From the NCBI RefSeq assembly GCF_014203855.1, contig NZ_JACHJV010000001.1, forward strand, positions 5,890,001 through 5,954,000: a stretch of DNA of 64,000 bases. Reading direction: 5' to 3'. The stretch's first letter is position 1. The number at the start of each line of letters is the position of its first letter. Source of the stretch: Kitasatospora kifunensis (GTDB lineage Bacteria > Actinomycetota > Actinomycetes > Streptomycetales > Streptomycetaceae). The notes beneath the pieces were generated by a model. The model saw only the letters and a list, made by a program, of their open reading frames with translations. It ran no database searches and was not told where the DNA came from. Shown in pieces: positions 19,511 to 27,667 of this stretch. A program made the position numbers and the translations under genes.

Positions 19511-19547
19511 GAACGGCGGCCCCGCGGATCCCGCGGGGCCGCCGTTC
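19511..19547 (+). terminator. pyrG terminator
   Basis: A perfect 17-bp GC-rich stem (19511-19527 with 19531-19547) closes a 3-base ATC loop 39 bases after the pyrG stop. There is no long T-tract, as is common for Streptomyces terminators. Confidence 0.85.
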
Positions 19548-19606
19548 GGCGTTAGATTGTGTCGTACTGACGAGAAGTCGTGGCAGCGAGAGTGGGGAGA
19601 GCGGCG

Positions 19607-20236
19607 ATGGTGGACGAGATTCGGGACGTGGCGGAGCAGTGGGAGGTGCGGGCCACCGAGCTCCCGTTCCAGGGGAAGGTCACCGGGGTGCGTACTGACG
19701 AGGTGCTGATGCCCGACGGCAGCTACGCCCGCCGGGACTACCAGACCCACCCGGGCTCGGTCGCGGTGCTCGCACTGGACGAGCGGCAGCGGGTGCTGCT
19801 GGTGCGGCAGTACCGCCACCCGGTGCGCCAGCGCCTGTGGGAGCTGCCGGCCGGACTCCTCGACGTGCCGGGCGAGAACCCGCTGCACGCCGCCCAGCGC
19901 GAGCTGTACGAGGAGGCGCACTGCAAGGCGGAGACCTGGCGGGTGCTGGTCGACTTCTACACCTCGCCCGGGGGGACCGACGAGGCGCTGCGGCTCTTCC
20001 TGGCCACCGACCTGGCCGAGGCCGCGGGGGAGCGCTACGAGGCGCAGGGCGAGGAACTGCAGATCCAGACCGCCCGGGTGCCGCTTACCCAGCTGGTGGA
20101 ACTGATCCTCGCGGGTGAACTGCACAACCCGACCCTGATCACCGGCACCCTCGCGCTGCACGCGGCGCTGGCCGGCGCCGGGACGGCGGCGCTGCGCCCG
20201 GCGGACGCGCCCTGGCCGGCCCGTCCGTTCAGCTAA
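19607..20236 (+). CDS. Nudix hydrolase (ADP-ribose pyrophosphatase-like)
   Basis: GGGGAGAG at 19594-19601 precedes the ATG at 19607, giving 209 residues. The Nudix box runs from ELPAGLLDVPGE through HAAQRELYEEAH; the E-x7-REL-x-EE core that binds Mg is intact, with the usual final Gly replaced by His. The spacing matches mycobacterial ADP-ribose pyrophosphatase, so cleavage of ADP-ribose to AMP and ribose-5-phosphate is the likely reaction. The last seven codons and stop are duplicated directly downstream (20237-20257). Confidence 0.88.
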   Translation: MVDEIRDVAEQWEVRATELPFQGKVTGVRTDEVLMPDGSYARRDYQTHPGSVAVLALDERQRVLLVRQYRHPVRQRLWELPAGLLDVPGENPLHAAQRELYEEAHCKAETWRVLVDFYTSPGGTDEALRLFLATDLAEAAGERYEAQGEELQIQTARVPLTQLVELILAGELHNPTLITGTLALHAALAGAGTAALRPADAPWPARPFS

Positions 20237-20257
20237 CCGGCCCGTCCGTTCAGCTAA
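20216..20257 (+). repeat. Perfect 21-bp tandem duplication at a gene end
   Basis: The 21 bp at 20216-20236, which encode the last residues and stop codon of the Nudix gene, are repeated exactly at 20237-20257. The second copy is untranslated. It looks like a recent slippage event. Confidence 0.9.
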
Positions 20258-20288
20258 AGGGGGGAGCCGGCGGTTGACGCCCGCGTCC

Positions 20289-20323
20289 AGGGCCTGTCCG
20301 GCAAGATCCGCCGGACGGGCCCT
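20289..20323 (+). terminator. Terminator after the Nudix gene
   Basis: A 14-bp stem (20289-20302 with 20310-20323, one G-T wobble) closes a 7-base loop and lies 53 bases after the Nudix stop. Confidence 0.75.
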
Positions 20324-20458
20324 AGTGCGGCCGGGTGATTTGCCACTTGGTCATACCGATGTCCGCTCGGCCCGGCGCCCTTGGCGAACTACGCTTCGCA
20401 GACGGGTAGCTGGGCGACCGGGTCGGGAGTGGCACAGGTGGCGAGGAAGACGGCGACG

Positions 20459-22264
20459 ATGGACGCACGTCCGGCCCCCGGCGGGCTGGTGGTCGGCCTG
20501 CCACCGGGTCCCGAGCCGTTCGCCGGCCGGGCGGCGGAGCTCGCCGCACTGCGCAACGAGGCCCGGCGCCCGGCCGACGCCGGCTGCCGGATCCTGGTGA
20601 TCAGCGGGCGACCCGGCTCCGGGCGCACCACGCTGGCCCGGCGGTTCGCCCGCTCGCTGCCCGGCGGCCGCCAGGTGCTGGCCGAGTCGCTGAGCGCGCC
20701 CGACGGCGCCCCCGTGGACCCCGGTGCCGTTGCCCGCCGCCTGTTGGCGGCCCTCGATCACCCCGTGGACACCTCCCTGGCGCCGGGCGACCCGCAGGAG
20801 GGTGCCGAGGACCCGGCCTGCGGCAGCCTGCGCGAGGTGCTGACCGGGTGCGACACCCTGCTGCTGCTGGACGACGTGGCCAGCGCCGAGCAGCTGCGCC
20901 CGCTGCTGCCGCCGGAGCCGCGCTGCCTGGTGCTGGCCGCGACCACCGGACCGCTCAGCGCGCTGGCCGACCGTCACCGGGTCGACCCGGTGATCCTGCG
21001 CGGCCTGGACGAGCCCGCAGCCGTCGAACTGCTCACCACGCTGGTCGGCGGCACCCGGATCAGCTGCGATCCGGTCGGCGCGGCCGAGTTGGCCGAGGCC
21101 TGCGCCGGGCGGCCCGCCCCGCTGCGGCTGATGGCGCACTGGCTGCGAGCCCACCCCAAGGCCGCCGTCCCCGAGGCGGCCGCCGCGCTGCGCGAGGTGG
21201 GCGGCGAGGTGCTGGCGGCGGCGTTCACCCTGCGTTACCGTGCGCTGCCGGTGGCCCAGGCGCGGCTGCTGCGGATGCTCACGCTGGCCCCGGACGGCGT
21301 GGTGGACCTGCGCACCGCCTCCGCGCTGGCCGGCTGCCCGGCTCCGGATGCGGCCGCCGCGCTGGGCGCACTGGCCGAGGGTGAGTTGCTGGAGCAGCTG
21401 GAGCCGGCCGCCGACGGCACCGCCCGGTACCGGGTGCCGGGGCGCTTCTTCGCCCAACTGGCCGCGCTGCGGGCCGAACTGGACCGCCCCGGCGAGGTGC
21501 AGCTGGCCCGCGCCCGGCTGCTGGAGCGGCTGGTGCGCCTGGTGGACTCGGCCCGCGCGCTGCTCGACCCCGGTCAGGCCACGCCCGACCCGCTGCCGGG
21601 ACCGCTGCGGCTGCACACCGCCGACCACGCCCGCCACTGGCTGCTCGGGGAGCGGGAGCCGCTGCTGCTGGCCGCCGAACAGGCGATCGGGCAGGGCGAT
21701 CTGGACGGCTCGGCGGCCCGGCTGACCGGTGCGCTGCTGCGGGCCCTGCCACTGGCCGGGCCGCTCGCGCCGGCCGACGCCGTACGGCTGCACCAGCTGG
21801 TGCTGACCTGGGCCGAGCGGCAGGGCGCGCCGCGCCGGGCGGCGGCCGCGCTGCTCAACCTGGCCGAACTGCGGGCCGCGGCCGGGCAGTGGCGGCCGGC
21901 CGGCGAGCACTATCGGGCGGCGCTGGCGCACAGCAGGAACCCGCTGGACCAATCCGTGGCCGCGCGCGCCTTGGAGGGGGTGGGCGAGTGCCATCGGGCG
22001 CTGGGCGACGCGGTGCGGGCGGCCGACAGCTACGGCCGGGCGCTGGCACTGCGGCGCGCACTGGACGACCCTGCGGCCCAGGCCCGCCTGCTGGCCCGGA
22101 TCGGCGAGGCGCACGCCGCTCAGCGCCGCTTCGAGGAGGCCGTGCGGGAGTACCGGGCGGCGCTGGGGCTGCTGCGCCGACTCGGCGACGAGCGCGGCAC
22201 CGCGGCGGTGGCGGCCGCACTGGCGGCACTGGCGCGGCGCCTCGGGACGGACCGGTCGCGCTAG
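20459..22264 (+). CDS. STAND-type ATPase with TPR repeats
   Basis: GAGGAAG at 20443-20449 precedes the ATG at 20459, giving 601 residues; further upstream GTGs are possible starts. An NTPase module opens with FAGRAAELAALR, a Walker A-like GRPGSGRTT (50-58) in which the usual Lys is Arg, and Walker B LLLLDDV. A winged-helix-like region follows (ARLLRMLTLAPDG), then C-terminal TPR units (AGEHYRAALAHSRN, AADSYGRALALRRALDD, AVREYRAALGLLRRLGD). The architecture is that of signal-transducing STAND proteins, with the TPRs as sensor. This gene lies between the Nudix gene and ald in this block. Function is unassigned. Confidence 0.8.
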   Translation: MDARPAPGGLVVGLPPGPEPFAGRAAELAALRNEARRPADAGCRILVISGRPGSGRTTLARRFARSLPGGRQVLAESLSAPDGAPVDPGAVARRLLAALDHPVDTSLAPGDPQEGAEDPACGSLREVLTGCDTLLLLDDVASAEQLRPLLPPEPRCLVLAATTGPLSALADRHRVDPVILRGLDEPAAVELLTTLVGGTRISCDPVGAAELAEACAGRPAPLRLMAHWLRAHPKAAVPEAAAALREVGGEVLAAAFTLRYRALPVAQARLLRMLTLAPDGVVDLRTASALAGCPAPDAAAALGALAEGELLEQLEPAADGTARYRVPGRFFAQLAALRAELDRPGEVQLARARLLERLVRLVDSARALLDPGQATPDPLPGPLRLHTADHARHWLLGEREPLLLAAEQAIGQGDLDGSAARLTGALLRALPLAGPLAPADAVRLHQLVLTWAERQGAPRRAAAALLNLAELRAAAGQWRPAGEHYRAALAHSRNPLDQSVAARALEGVGECHRALGDAVRAADSYGRALALRRALDDPAAQARLLARIGEAHAAQRRFEEAVREYRAALGLLRRLGDERGTAAVAAALAALARRLGTDRSR

Positions 22265-22618
22265 ATACGGCCTGGCCCCCGGGTGGCCGCCAGCTGTCGG
22301 CCGGGCGTCGCCCGGGTGACCGACCAGCGGTTTTCCCGGCCACCGACCGGCGGTCTTGCGGTCGATCCTGCGGGAGATGGGAAGGTTTGCCGGTTCTGCG
22401 GTGATTTGCCAGGAAGACCCGATGGCATGCCTACGAATCTGCCAACGTGTCCAGCGTATTTAGTCACTTTGGAAGGCTGGCGGATCTGCTGGGCTTCATT
22501 ACACTCGACATTGTCGCGCAGTGCAGCGTGCCCCGGCCGTGCCGGAGGTCTGCCCGCGCGGGCACCCGCCGGTCTTCCCCCGGTTGGGACTCCCATGGCA
22601 AGAGGGACGTGTTTAACC
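22265..22618. other. 354-base leader region upstream of ald
   Basis: No conserved protein was found, although the ald frame stays open into it. A relatively AT-rich stretch at about 22,420-22,510 is the likeliest place for the ald promoter. I see no clear palindrome or riboswitch fold. Confidence 0.45.
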
Positions 22619-23737
22619 GTGACCAAGGTCGGCATCCCCCGCGAGGTCAAGAACCACGAGTACCGCGTGGCCATCACGCCGGCCGGCGTGCATGAGCTGG
22701 TCCGCAACGGCCACGAGGTCTTCATCGAGGACGGCGCCGGCGTCGGCTCCTCCATCCCCAACGAGGAGTACGTGGCCGCCGGTGCCACCATCCTCCCCAC
22801 CGCCGACGAGGTGTGGGCCACCGCCGACCTGCTGCTGAAGGTCAAGGAGCCGATCGCGCAGGAGTACCACCGCCTGCGCAAGGGCCAGACCCTCTTCACC
22901 TACCTGCACCTGGCGGCCGACCGGGCCGGCACCGACGCGCTGGTCGCCTCCGGCACCACCGCGATCGCCTACGAGACGGTCCAGCTGGCCAACGGCGCGC
23001 TGCCGCTGCTCGCCCCGATGTCCGAGGTCGCGGGTCGCCTGGCTCCGCAGGTCGGCTCCTACCACCTGATGCGCCCGGCCGGCGGCCGCGGCGTGCTGCC
23101 CGGTGGCGTGCCCGGCACCCACCCGGCCAAGTGCGTCGTCATCGGCGGCGGCGTCTCCGGCTGGCACGCGGCCACCATCGCGATCGGCATGGGCTACGAC
23201 GTGACCCTGCTGGACCGCGACATCAACAAGCTGCGCGAGGCCGACCGGGTCTTCGGCAACAAGATCAAGGCGATCGCCTCCAACTCCTTCGAGCTGGAGA
23301 AGGCCGTCCTGGAGGCCGACCTGGTGATCGGCGCGGTGCTGATCCCGGGTGCCAAGGCCCCCAAGCTGGTCACCAACGAGCTGGTCTCCCGGATGAAGCC
23401 GGGTTCGGTCCTGGTCGACATCGCGATCGACCAGGGCGGCTGCTTCGAGGACTCCCGCGCGACCACGCACGCCGAGCCGACCTTCGAGGTCCACAACTCG
23501 GTCTTCTACTGCGTGGCCAACATGCCGGGCGCCGTCCCGAACACCTCCACCTACGCGCTGACCAACGCCACCCTGCCCTACATCGTGGAGCTGGCCAACC
23601 GGGGTTGGAAGGAGGCGCTGCGCCGTGACGCCGCGCTGGCCAAGGGCCTGAACGTGCACGAGGGCCAGATCACCTACGGCGCCGTCGCCGAGGCCTTCGG
23701 CCTGCCCTCCATCTCCCTGGACAGCGTGCTCGCCTGA
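22619..23737 (+). CDS. ald: Alanine dehydrogenase
   Basis: Ald interconverts L-alanine and pyruvate plus ammonia with NAD, linking nitrogen and carbon flow. GTG at 22619 starts the conserved N-terminus TKVGIPREVKNHEYRVAITP and gives 372 residues, the normal size. LLKVKEPIAQEY, the Rossmann loop VIGGGVSGWHAATIAIGMG, and the C-terminal VFYCVANMPGAVPNTSTYAL are all present. It is monocistronic, with a terminator hairpin after it. Confidence 0.95.
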   Translation: MTKVGIPREVKNHEYRVAITPAGVHELVRNGHEVFIEDGAGVGSSIPNEEYVAAGATILPTADEVWATADLLLKVKEPIAQEYHRLRKGQTLFTYLHLAADRAGTDALVASGTTAIAYETVQLANGALPLLAPMSEVAGRLAPQVGSYHLMRPAGGRGVLPGGVPGTHPAKCVVIGGGVSGWHAATIAIGMGYDVTLLDRDINKLREADRVFGNKIKAIASNSFELEKAVLEADLVIGAVLIPGAKAPKLVTNELVSRMKPGSVLVDIAIDQGGCFEDSRATTHAEPTFEVHNSVFYCVANMPGAVPNTSTYALTNATLPYIVELANRGWKEALRRDAALAKGLNVHEGQITYGAVAEAFGLPSISLDSVLA

Positions 23738-23820
23738 CGCATCGCCAGGGCGGCCTGACGCACCGCCAGGCTGGGCGGTGACCGCCGTGGCGACCGCCGT
23801 GCGGTCGCCCGTCAGACCCT

Positions 23821-23858
23821 CGAAGGCCCCTGGTCGGCAGTAGCCGACCGGGGGCTTC
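23821..23858 (+). terminator. ald terminator
   Basis: An imperfect ~17-bp GC-rich stem spans 23821-23858, from CGAAGGCCCC to GGGGGCTTCG around the loop near 23839-23842, about 85 bases after the ald stop. Confidence 0.7.
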
Positions 23859-23951
23859 GGCATGCGTCAACGCGCCGAGGGTCGGCTCACCCGCCCCTTG
23901 ACAGAACCCGGTCGGGCAGCCGACACATCGGGCCCACTACCGTGGATTGTG

Positions 23952-23981
23952 TTGCTGCGAACGCCCGAAACGGCCTAGAGT
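23952..23981 (+). promoter_or_regulatory. Candidate vegetative promoter of the parA-like operon
   Basis: TTGCTG (23952-23957) and TAGAGT (23976-23981) are separated by 18 bp, resembling the Streptomyces HrdB-type consensus, 75 bases before the GTG start. A TTGACA at 23898-23903 upstream lacks an obvious -10. Confidence 0.5.
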
Positions 23982-24055
23982 CGCAAACCGTCGGCATGGT
24001 GTCAGGCTGACGAATCGACATAATGCCCTGGATGCCCAAGGAGGTAAGACGACTT

Positions 24056-25225
24056 GTGAATGAGTCGACATTTGCTCCCGGGGGTGGTCAGCCAGGACTG
24101 GCGGAGCGTGTCTCCGGACAGCCGACCGACGACACCGGGGCCGCATATTCCACCGTCGGAGCCAGTGAGATCGGTACGGTCGCCGTGCGGACCTTCGAGG
24201 CCCGGCAGGCCGCCGCGCAGGGCGCCGGCCCCACCGTCTACGAGGCCGACCTGGCCGCGACACAGGGCCTGGGCTACGCCGAGTTCGCCTACGGCTCCTA
24301 CGACGACCCGGACGCCGAGTACGAGCCGGACCCGGAGTACGCCGCCACGCTGGCCCCCGACGCGGCCCGCCAGCGCCGTGAGCGGATCGGCCCCACCGGC
24401 CGCCCGCTGCCGTACTTCCCGATCCCCGCGCCGCTGGCCGAGCACGGCCCCGCGCAGATCATCGCGATGTGCAACCAGAAGGGCGGCGTCGGCAAGACCA
24501 CCTCCACCATCAACCTGGGCGCCGCGCTGGCCGAGTACGGCCGCCGGGTGCTGCTGGTCGACTTCGACCCGCAGGGCGCGCTCTCGGTGGGTCTCGGGGT
24601 CAACCCGATGGAGCTGGACGTCACGGTCTACAACCTGCTCATGGAGCGGGGCCTGACGGCCGACGAGGTGCTGCTGAAGACCGCCGTGCCGGGCATGGAC
24701 CTGCTGCCCTCCAACATCGACCTGTCGGCCGCCGAGGTGCAGCTGGTCAGCGAGGTGGCCCGGGAGTCGGCGCTGGCGCGCGCGCTCAAGCCGCTGCTGC
24801 CCGACTACGACTACGTGATCATCGACTGCCAGCCCTCGCTGGGTCTGCTGACGGTCAACGCGCTCACCGCCGCGCACAGCGTCATCGTTCCGCTGGAGTG
24901 CGAGTTCTTCGCGCTGCGCGGGGTCGCGCTGCTCACCGAGACGATCGAGAAGGTCTGCGAGCGGCTCAACCCCGAGCTGCGCCTGGACGGCATCCTGGCC
25001 ACCATGTACGACTCCCGCACCGTGCACAGCCGCGAGGTGCTGGCCCGGGTGGTCGAGGCCTTCGGTGACCACGTCTTCCACACCGTGATCGGGCGCACCG
25101 TCCGGTTCCCCGAGACCACGGTGGCCGGCGAGCCGATCACCACGTACGCGACCAACTCGGTGGGCGCTGCCGCCTACCGTCAGCTCGCCAGGGAGGTGCT
25201 CGACCGGTGCCGCCCCGTCGAGTGA
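24056..25225 (+). CDS. ParA-family ATPase of the scpAB locus
   Basis: AAGGAGGT at 24038-24045 fixes the GTG start at 24056, giving 389 residues. Residues 1-~130 are a variable, acidic, Tyr/Glu-rich extension. The ATPase domain has the deviant Walker A KGGVGKTT (142-149), LLVDFDPQGAL and VIIDCQPSLGLLTVNAL. It lies next to scpA/scpB rather than beside parB at the origin, so it is the second ParA paralogue typical of Actinobacteria. A role in chromosome organisation with ScpAB is suggested by the operon: the four genes overlap or nearly abut. Confidence 0.88.
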   Translation: MNESTFAPGGGQPGLAERVSGQPTDDTGAAYSTVGASEIGTVAVRTFEARQAAAQGAGPTVYEADLAATQGLGYAEFAYGSYDDPDAEYEPDPEYAATLAPDAARQRRERIGPTGRPLPYFPIPAPLAEHGPAQIIAMCNQKGGVGKTTSTINLGAALAEYGRRVLLVDFDPQGALSVGLGVNPMELDVTVYNLLMERGLTADEVLLKTAVPGMDLLPSNIDLSAAEVQLVSEVARESALARALKPLLPDYDYVIIDCQPSLGLLTVNALTAAHSVIVPLECEFFALRGVALLTETIEKVCERLNPELRLDGILATMYDSRTVHSREVLARVVEAFGDHVFHTVIGRTVRFPETTVAGEPITTYATNSVGAAAYRQLAREVLDRCRPVE

Positions 25226-25770
25226 GCCTCCCGGGGGCCGACGAGCTGTTCCGCACCACCGGGGGGATGGCGCTGTCGCCCTCCCTGGCCAGCCGCTCGG
25301 CCGCCGAACCGGCGGACGGCGGCAGCGGTGCGCAGCGGTCCGACGCCGCTTCGGCTGACGCTCCCTCGGCGGACACCGGGACGGGCGCCGCGGGCGCGAC
25401 GGTGCAGCGCCCGCGTGCTGAGCGGGCGCCGACCGCCACCAGCGCCCCCGTCAGGCCCCCGCAGGGCGGCGTGCCGGGCCCTGCCGGGTCCGAGGAGCAG
25501 CAGGCCGGCGACGGCGCGGCCAGGCGCCGCCCGCGCGGGCGTGCGCCCCGGCGCCCCAGCGGGCGTGAGCGGCACGACGAGAAGATCACCGTGTACGTCT
25601 CCGCCGAGGAGCTGATGGACCTGGAGCACGCGCGCCTGGTGCTGCGCGGCGAGCACGGCCTCGCCGTGGACCGCGGCCGGGTCGTGCGGGAGGCCATCGC
25701 GGTCGTCCTGGCCGACCTGGAGCAACGGGGTGAGGCCAGCATCCTGGTTCGGCGGTTGCGCGGCCGCTGA
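25207..25770 (+). CDS. Ribbon-helix-helix-like protein, likely ParA partner
   Basis: GTG at 25207 overlaps the end of the ParA-like gene by 19 bases, with GGGAGG upstream at 25191-25196. Of 187 residues, the first ~120 are Ala/Pro/Gly/Arg-rich and disordered, ending in a strongly basic patch (RRRPRGRAPRRPSGRERH). The last ~60 residues read EKITVYVSAEELMDLEHARL then VDRGRVVREAIAVVLADLE, which fits a beta strand followed by two helices, the ribbon-helix-helix pattern of small ParA partners and DNA-binding dimers. I infer it is the centromere- or DNA-binding partner of the adjacent ATPase. It is not a canonical ParB. Confidence 0.7.
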   Translation: MPPRRVSLPGADELFRTTGGMALSPSLASRSAAEPADGGSGAQRSDAASADAPSADTGTGAAGATVQRPRAERAPTATSAPVRPPQGGVPGPAGSEEQQAGDGAARRRPRGRAPRRPSGRERHDEKITVYVSAEELMDLEHARLVLRGEHGLAVDRGRVVREAIAVVLADLEQRGEASILVRRLRGR

Positions 25771-25799
25771 GCGCGCCCGGCGTGTGAAGATGGACCGCC

Positions 25800-26705
25800 A
25801 TGTCCAGCACCCGCACGGAGCCCGCGCAGGCCGACACCGAAGCCGTCGCCGCCGACCTCAAGGCCGACGTCGCGCGCGGTGCCTTCCAGGTGCGGCTGGC
25901 CAACTTCGAAGGGCCCTTCGACCTGCTGCTCGGCCTGATCGCCAAGCACAAGCTGGACGTCACCGAGGTCGCCCTCGCACAGGTCACCGACGAGTTCCTG
26001 GCCTACCTGCGGGCGATGGGTCCGGACTGGGACCTGGACGCGACCACCGAGTTCCTGGTGGTCGCGGCCACCCTGCTCGACCTCAAGGCGGCCCGGCTGC
26101 TGCCCGTCGCCGAGGTCGAGGACGAGGCGGACCTCGCGCTGCTCGAAGCCCGTGACCTGCTCTTCGCGCGCCTGCTGCAGTACCGCGCCTACAAGCGGGT
26201 GGCCGACGTCTTCGAACGGCGCTGGGCCGAGGAGCAGCGCCTGCGACCGCGCACGGTCGGCCTGGAGCCGCAGCTCGCCGAGCTGCTGCCGGAGGTGGTG
26301 ATCCACGTCGGCCTGGAGCGCTTCGCGCAGCTGGCCGCCAAGGCGATGACGCCCAAGCCCAAGCCGGTCGTCTACGTGGACCACATCCACACCCCGCCGG
26401 TCAGCGTCCGCGAGCAGGCCGCGCTGGTGGCGGCCTACCTCACCGAGCACGGCGCGGCCGGCTTCGCGGCGCTGGTGGCCGACGCCGAGGACACCATGGT
26501 CGTGGTGGCCCGGTTCCTGGCCCTGCTGGAGCTCTACCGCGAGCGCGCGCTGGCCTTCGAGCAGCCGGAGCCGCTGGGGGAGCTGATGGTCCGTTGGGTG
26601 GCCGACCCGCAGCGGGCGGTGATCGAGGTCACGGACGAGTTCGACGGCGGTGCCGATGAGGCACCAGGGCCAGGAGAGGGAGCCGGGGATGAGCGGGACC
26701 GCTGA
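25800..26705 (+). CDS. scpA: Segregation and condensation protein A
   Basis: ScpA is the kleisin of the bacterial SMC complex. The 301-residue protein has the N-terminal kleisin motif FQVRLANFEGPFDLLLGLIAKHKLDVTEV (seen in shorter pieces at ~30-58), the middle ATTEFLVVAATLLDLKAARLL, and a C-terminal winged helix ending VVVARFLALLELYRERAL and VRWVADPQRAVIEV that binds the SMC head. It starts 29 bases after the RHH-like gene and overlaps scpB by 17 bases. Confidence 0.94.
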   Translation: MSSTRTEPAQADTEAVAADLKADVARGAFQVRLANFEGPFDLLLGLIAKHKLDVTEVALAQVTDEFLAYLRAMGPDWDLDATTEFLVVAATLLDLKAARLLPVAEVEDEADLALLEARDLLFARLLQYRAYKRVADVFERRWAEEQRLRPRTVGLEPQLAELLPEVVIHVGLERFAQLAAKAMTPKPKPVVYVDHIHTPPVSVREQAALVAAYLTEHGAAGFAALVADAEDTMVVVARFLALLELYRERALAFEQPEPLGELMVRWVADPQRAVIEVTDEFDGGADEAPGPGEGAGDERDR

Positions 26706-27615
26706 GGAGTGCGGGGCGGCCGGTCAGGGCGACCGGCCGGCGCGCCGCGCGCTGGGCCTGCCGGGCCAGGCGCGCGAGGGCGAGTGGCAGGAGTCCGTGT
26801 ACTCCGGCCCGCAGGATCCCGGCGGCGAGTGGGTGGAACCGGCGGACGAGGCGGTTGCGGCGGCTGTGGAGGTCGTGGAGGCCGTGGAGGCCGTGGTGCC
26901 CCAGCGGTCGGCGGAGCCGACGTCCGGTGCCGCCGTGCCCCTCCCGGTGCCCGCGCAGCCCGTCCCCGAGGCGACACAGGCCCCCGAGGCGGCGGTGGGC
27001 GAGGCGGCGGCGGGCGAGGAGCGGGTCGAGCTGCGGCCCGCGCTGGAGGCGGTGCTGATGCTCGCCGACGAGCCCGTCACCGAGGCGCGCCTCGCGCAGG
27101 TGGTCGAGCACCCGCGCGCCGAGGTGGCCGCCGTGCTGCGCGAGCTGGCGGCGGAGTACACCGCGCAGGGGCGGGGTTTCGAGCTGAGGCTGGTGGCCGG
27201 CGGCTGGCGGTTCTACAGCGCGGCGTCCTGCGCGCCGGTGGTCGAGCGCTACGTGTTGGACGGTCAGCAGGCCCGGCTGACCCAGGCCGCACTGGAGACG
27301 CTCGCGGTGGTCGCTTATCGGCAACCGGTGTCCAGATCCCGGGTCTCCGCGGTACGCGGTGTGAACTGTGACGGTGTGATGCGTACCCTGGTACAGCGAG
27401 GACTGGTGGAAGAGACCGGATCCGAGCCCGAAACAGGTGCGATCCTGTATCGGACGACGAACTACTTCCTGGAACGGATGGGGCTGCGCGGCTTGGACGA
27501 GCTGCCGGAGCTCGCGCCCTTCCTGCCCGAGGTCGACGACGTGGAAGCGGAGTCCCTCGAAGGCACGGTGATCGCGGACGCGGTGGCCGCTGCGAGCGCA
27601 CGGGAAGCGCAGTGA
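26689..27615 (+). CDS. scpB: Segregation and condensation protein B with long N-terminal extension
   Basis: ATG 26689 is preceded by GGAGAGGGAGCCGGGG and lies inside the scpA end, so the two are coupled. Of 308 residues, the first ~105 are low-complexity (Val/Glu/Ala/Pro), well beyond the ~180-200 residue family core. The tandem winged-helix core then begins with ELRPALEAVLMLADEPVTEA, followed by FELRLVAGGWRFYS, ALETLAVVAYRQPVSRSRVSAVRGVNCDGVMRTL and LYRTTNYFLERMGL. ScpB dimers bind ScpA in the SMC condensin. The extension's role is unknown. Confidence 0.92.
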   Translation: MSGTAEECGAAGQGDRPARRALGLPGQAREGEWQESVYSGPQDPGGEWVEPADEAVAAAVEVVEAVEAVVPQRSAEPTSGAAVPLPVPAQPVPEATQAPEAAVGEAAAGEERVELRPALEAVLMLADEPVTEARLAQVVEHPRAEVAAVLRELAAEYTAQGRGFELRLVAGGWRFYSAASCAPVVERYVLDGQQARLTQAALETLAVVAYRQPVSRSRVSAVRGVNCDGVMRTLVQRGLVEETGSEPETGAILYRTTNYFLERMGLRGLDELPELAPFLPEVDDVEAESLEGTVIADAVAAASAREAQ

Positions 27616-27667
27616 GGTCGGCCGGCACGACCCGCACTTTCCGATGGAATCGACGTACGGACATTTG

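Larger units (their letters stand above)
23738..24055. other. 318-base intergenic region between ald and the parA-like gene
   Basis: It contains the ald terminator (23821-23858), preceded by a second short hairpin around 23790-23808, then promoter-like elements for the segregation operon. No coding sequence was seen. Confidence 0.55.
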
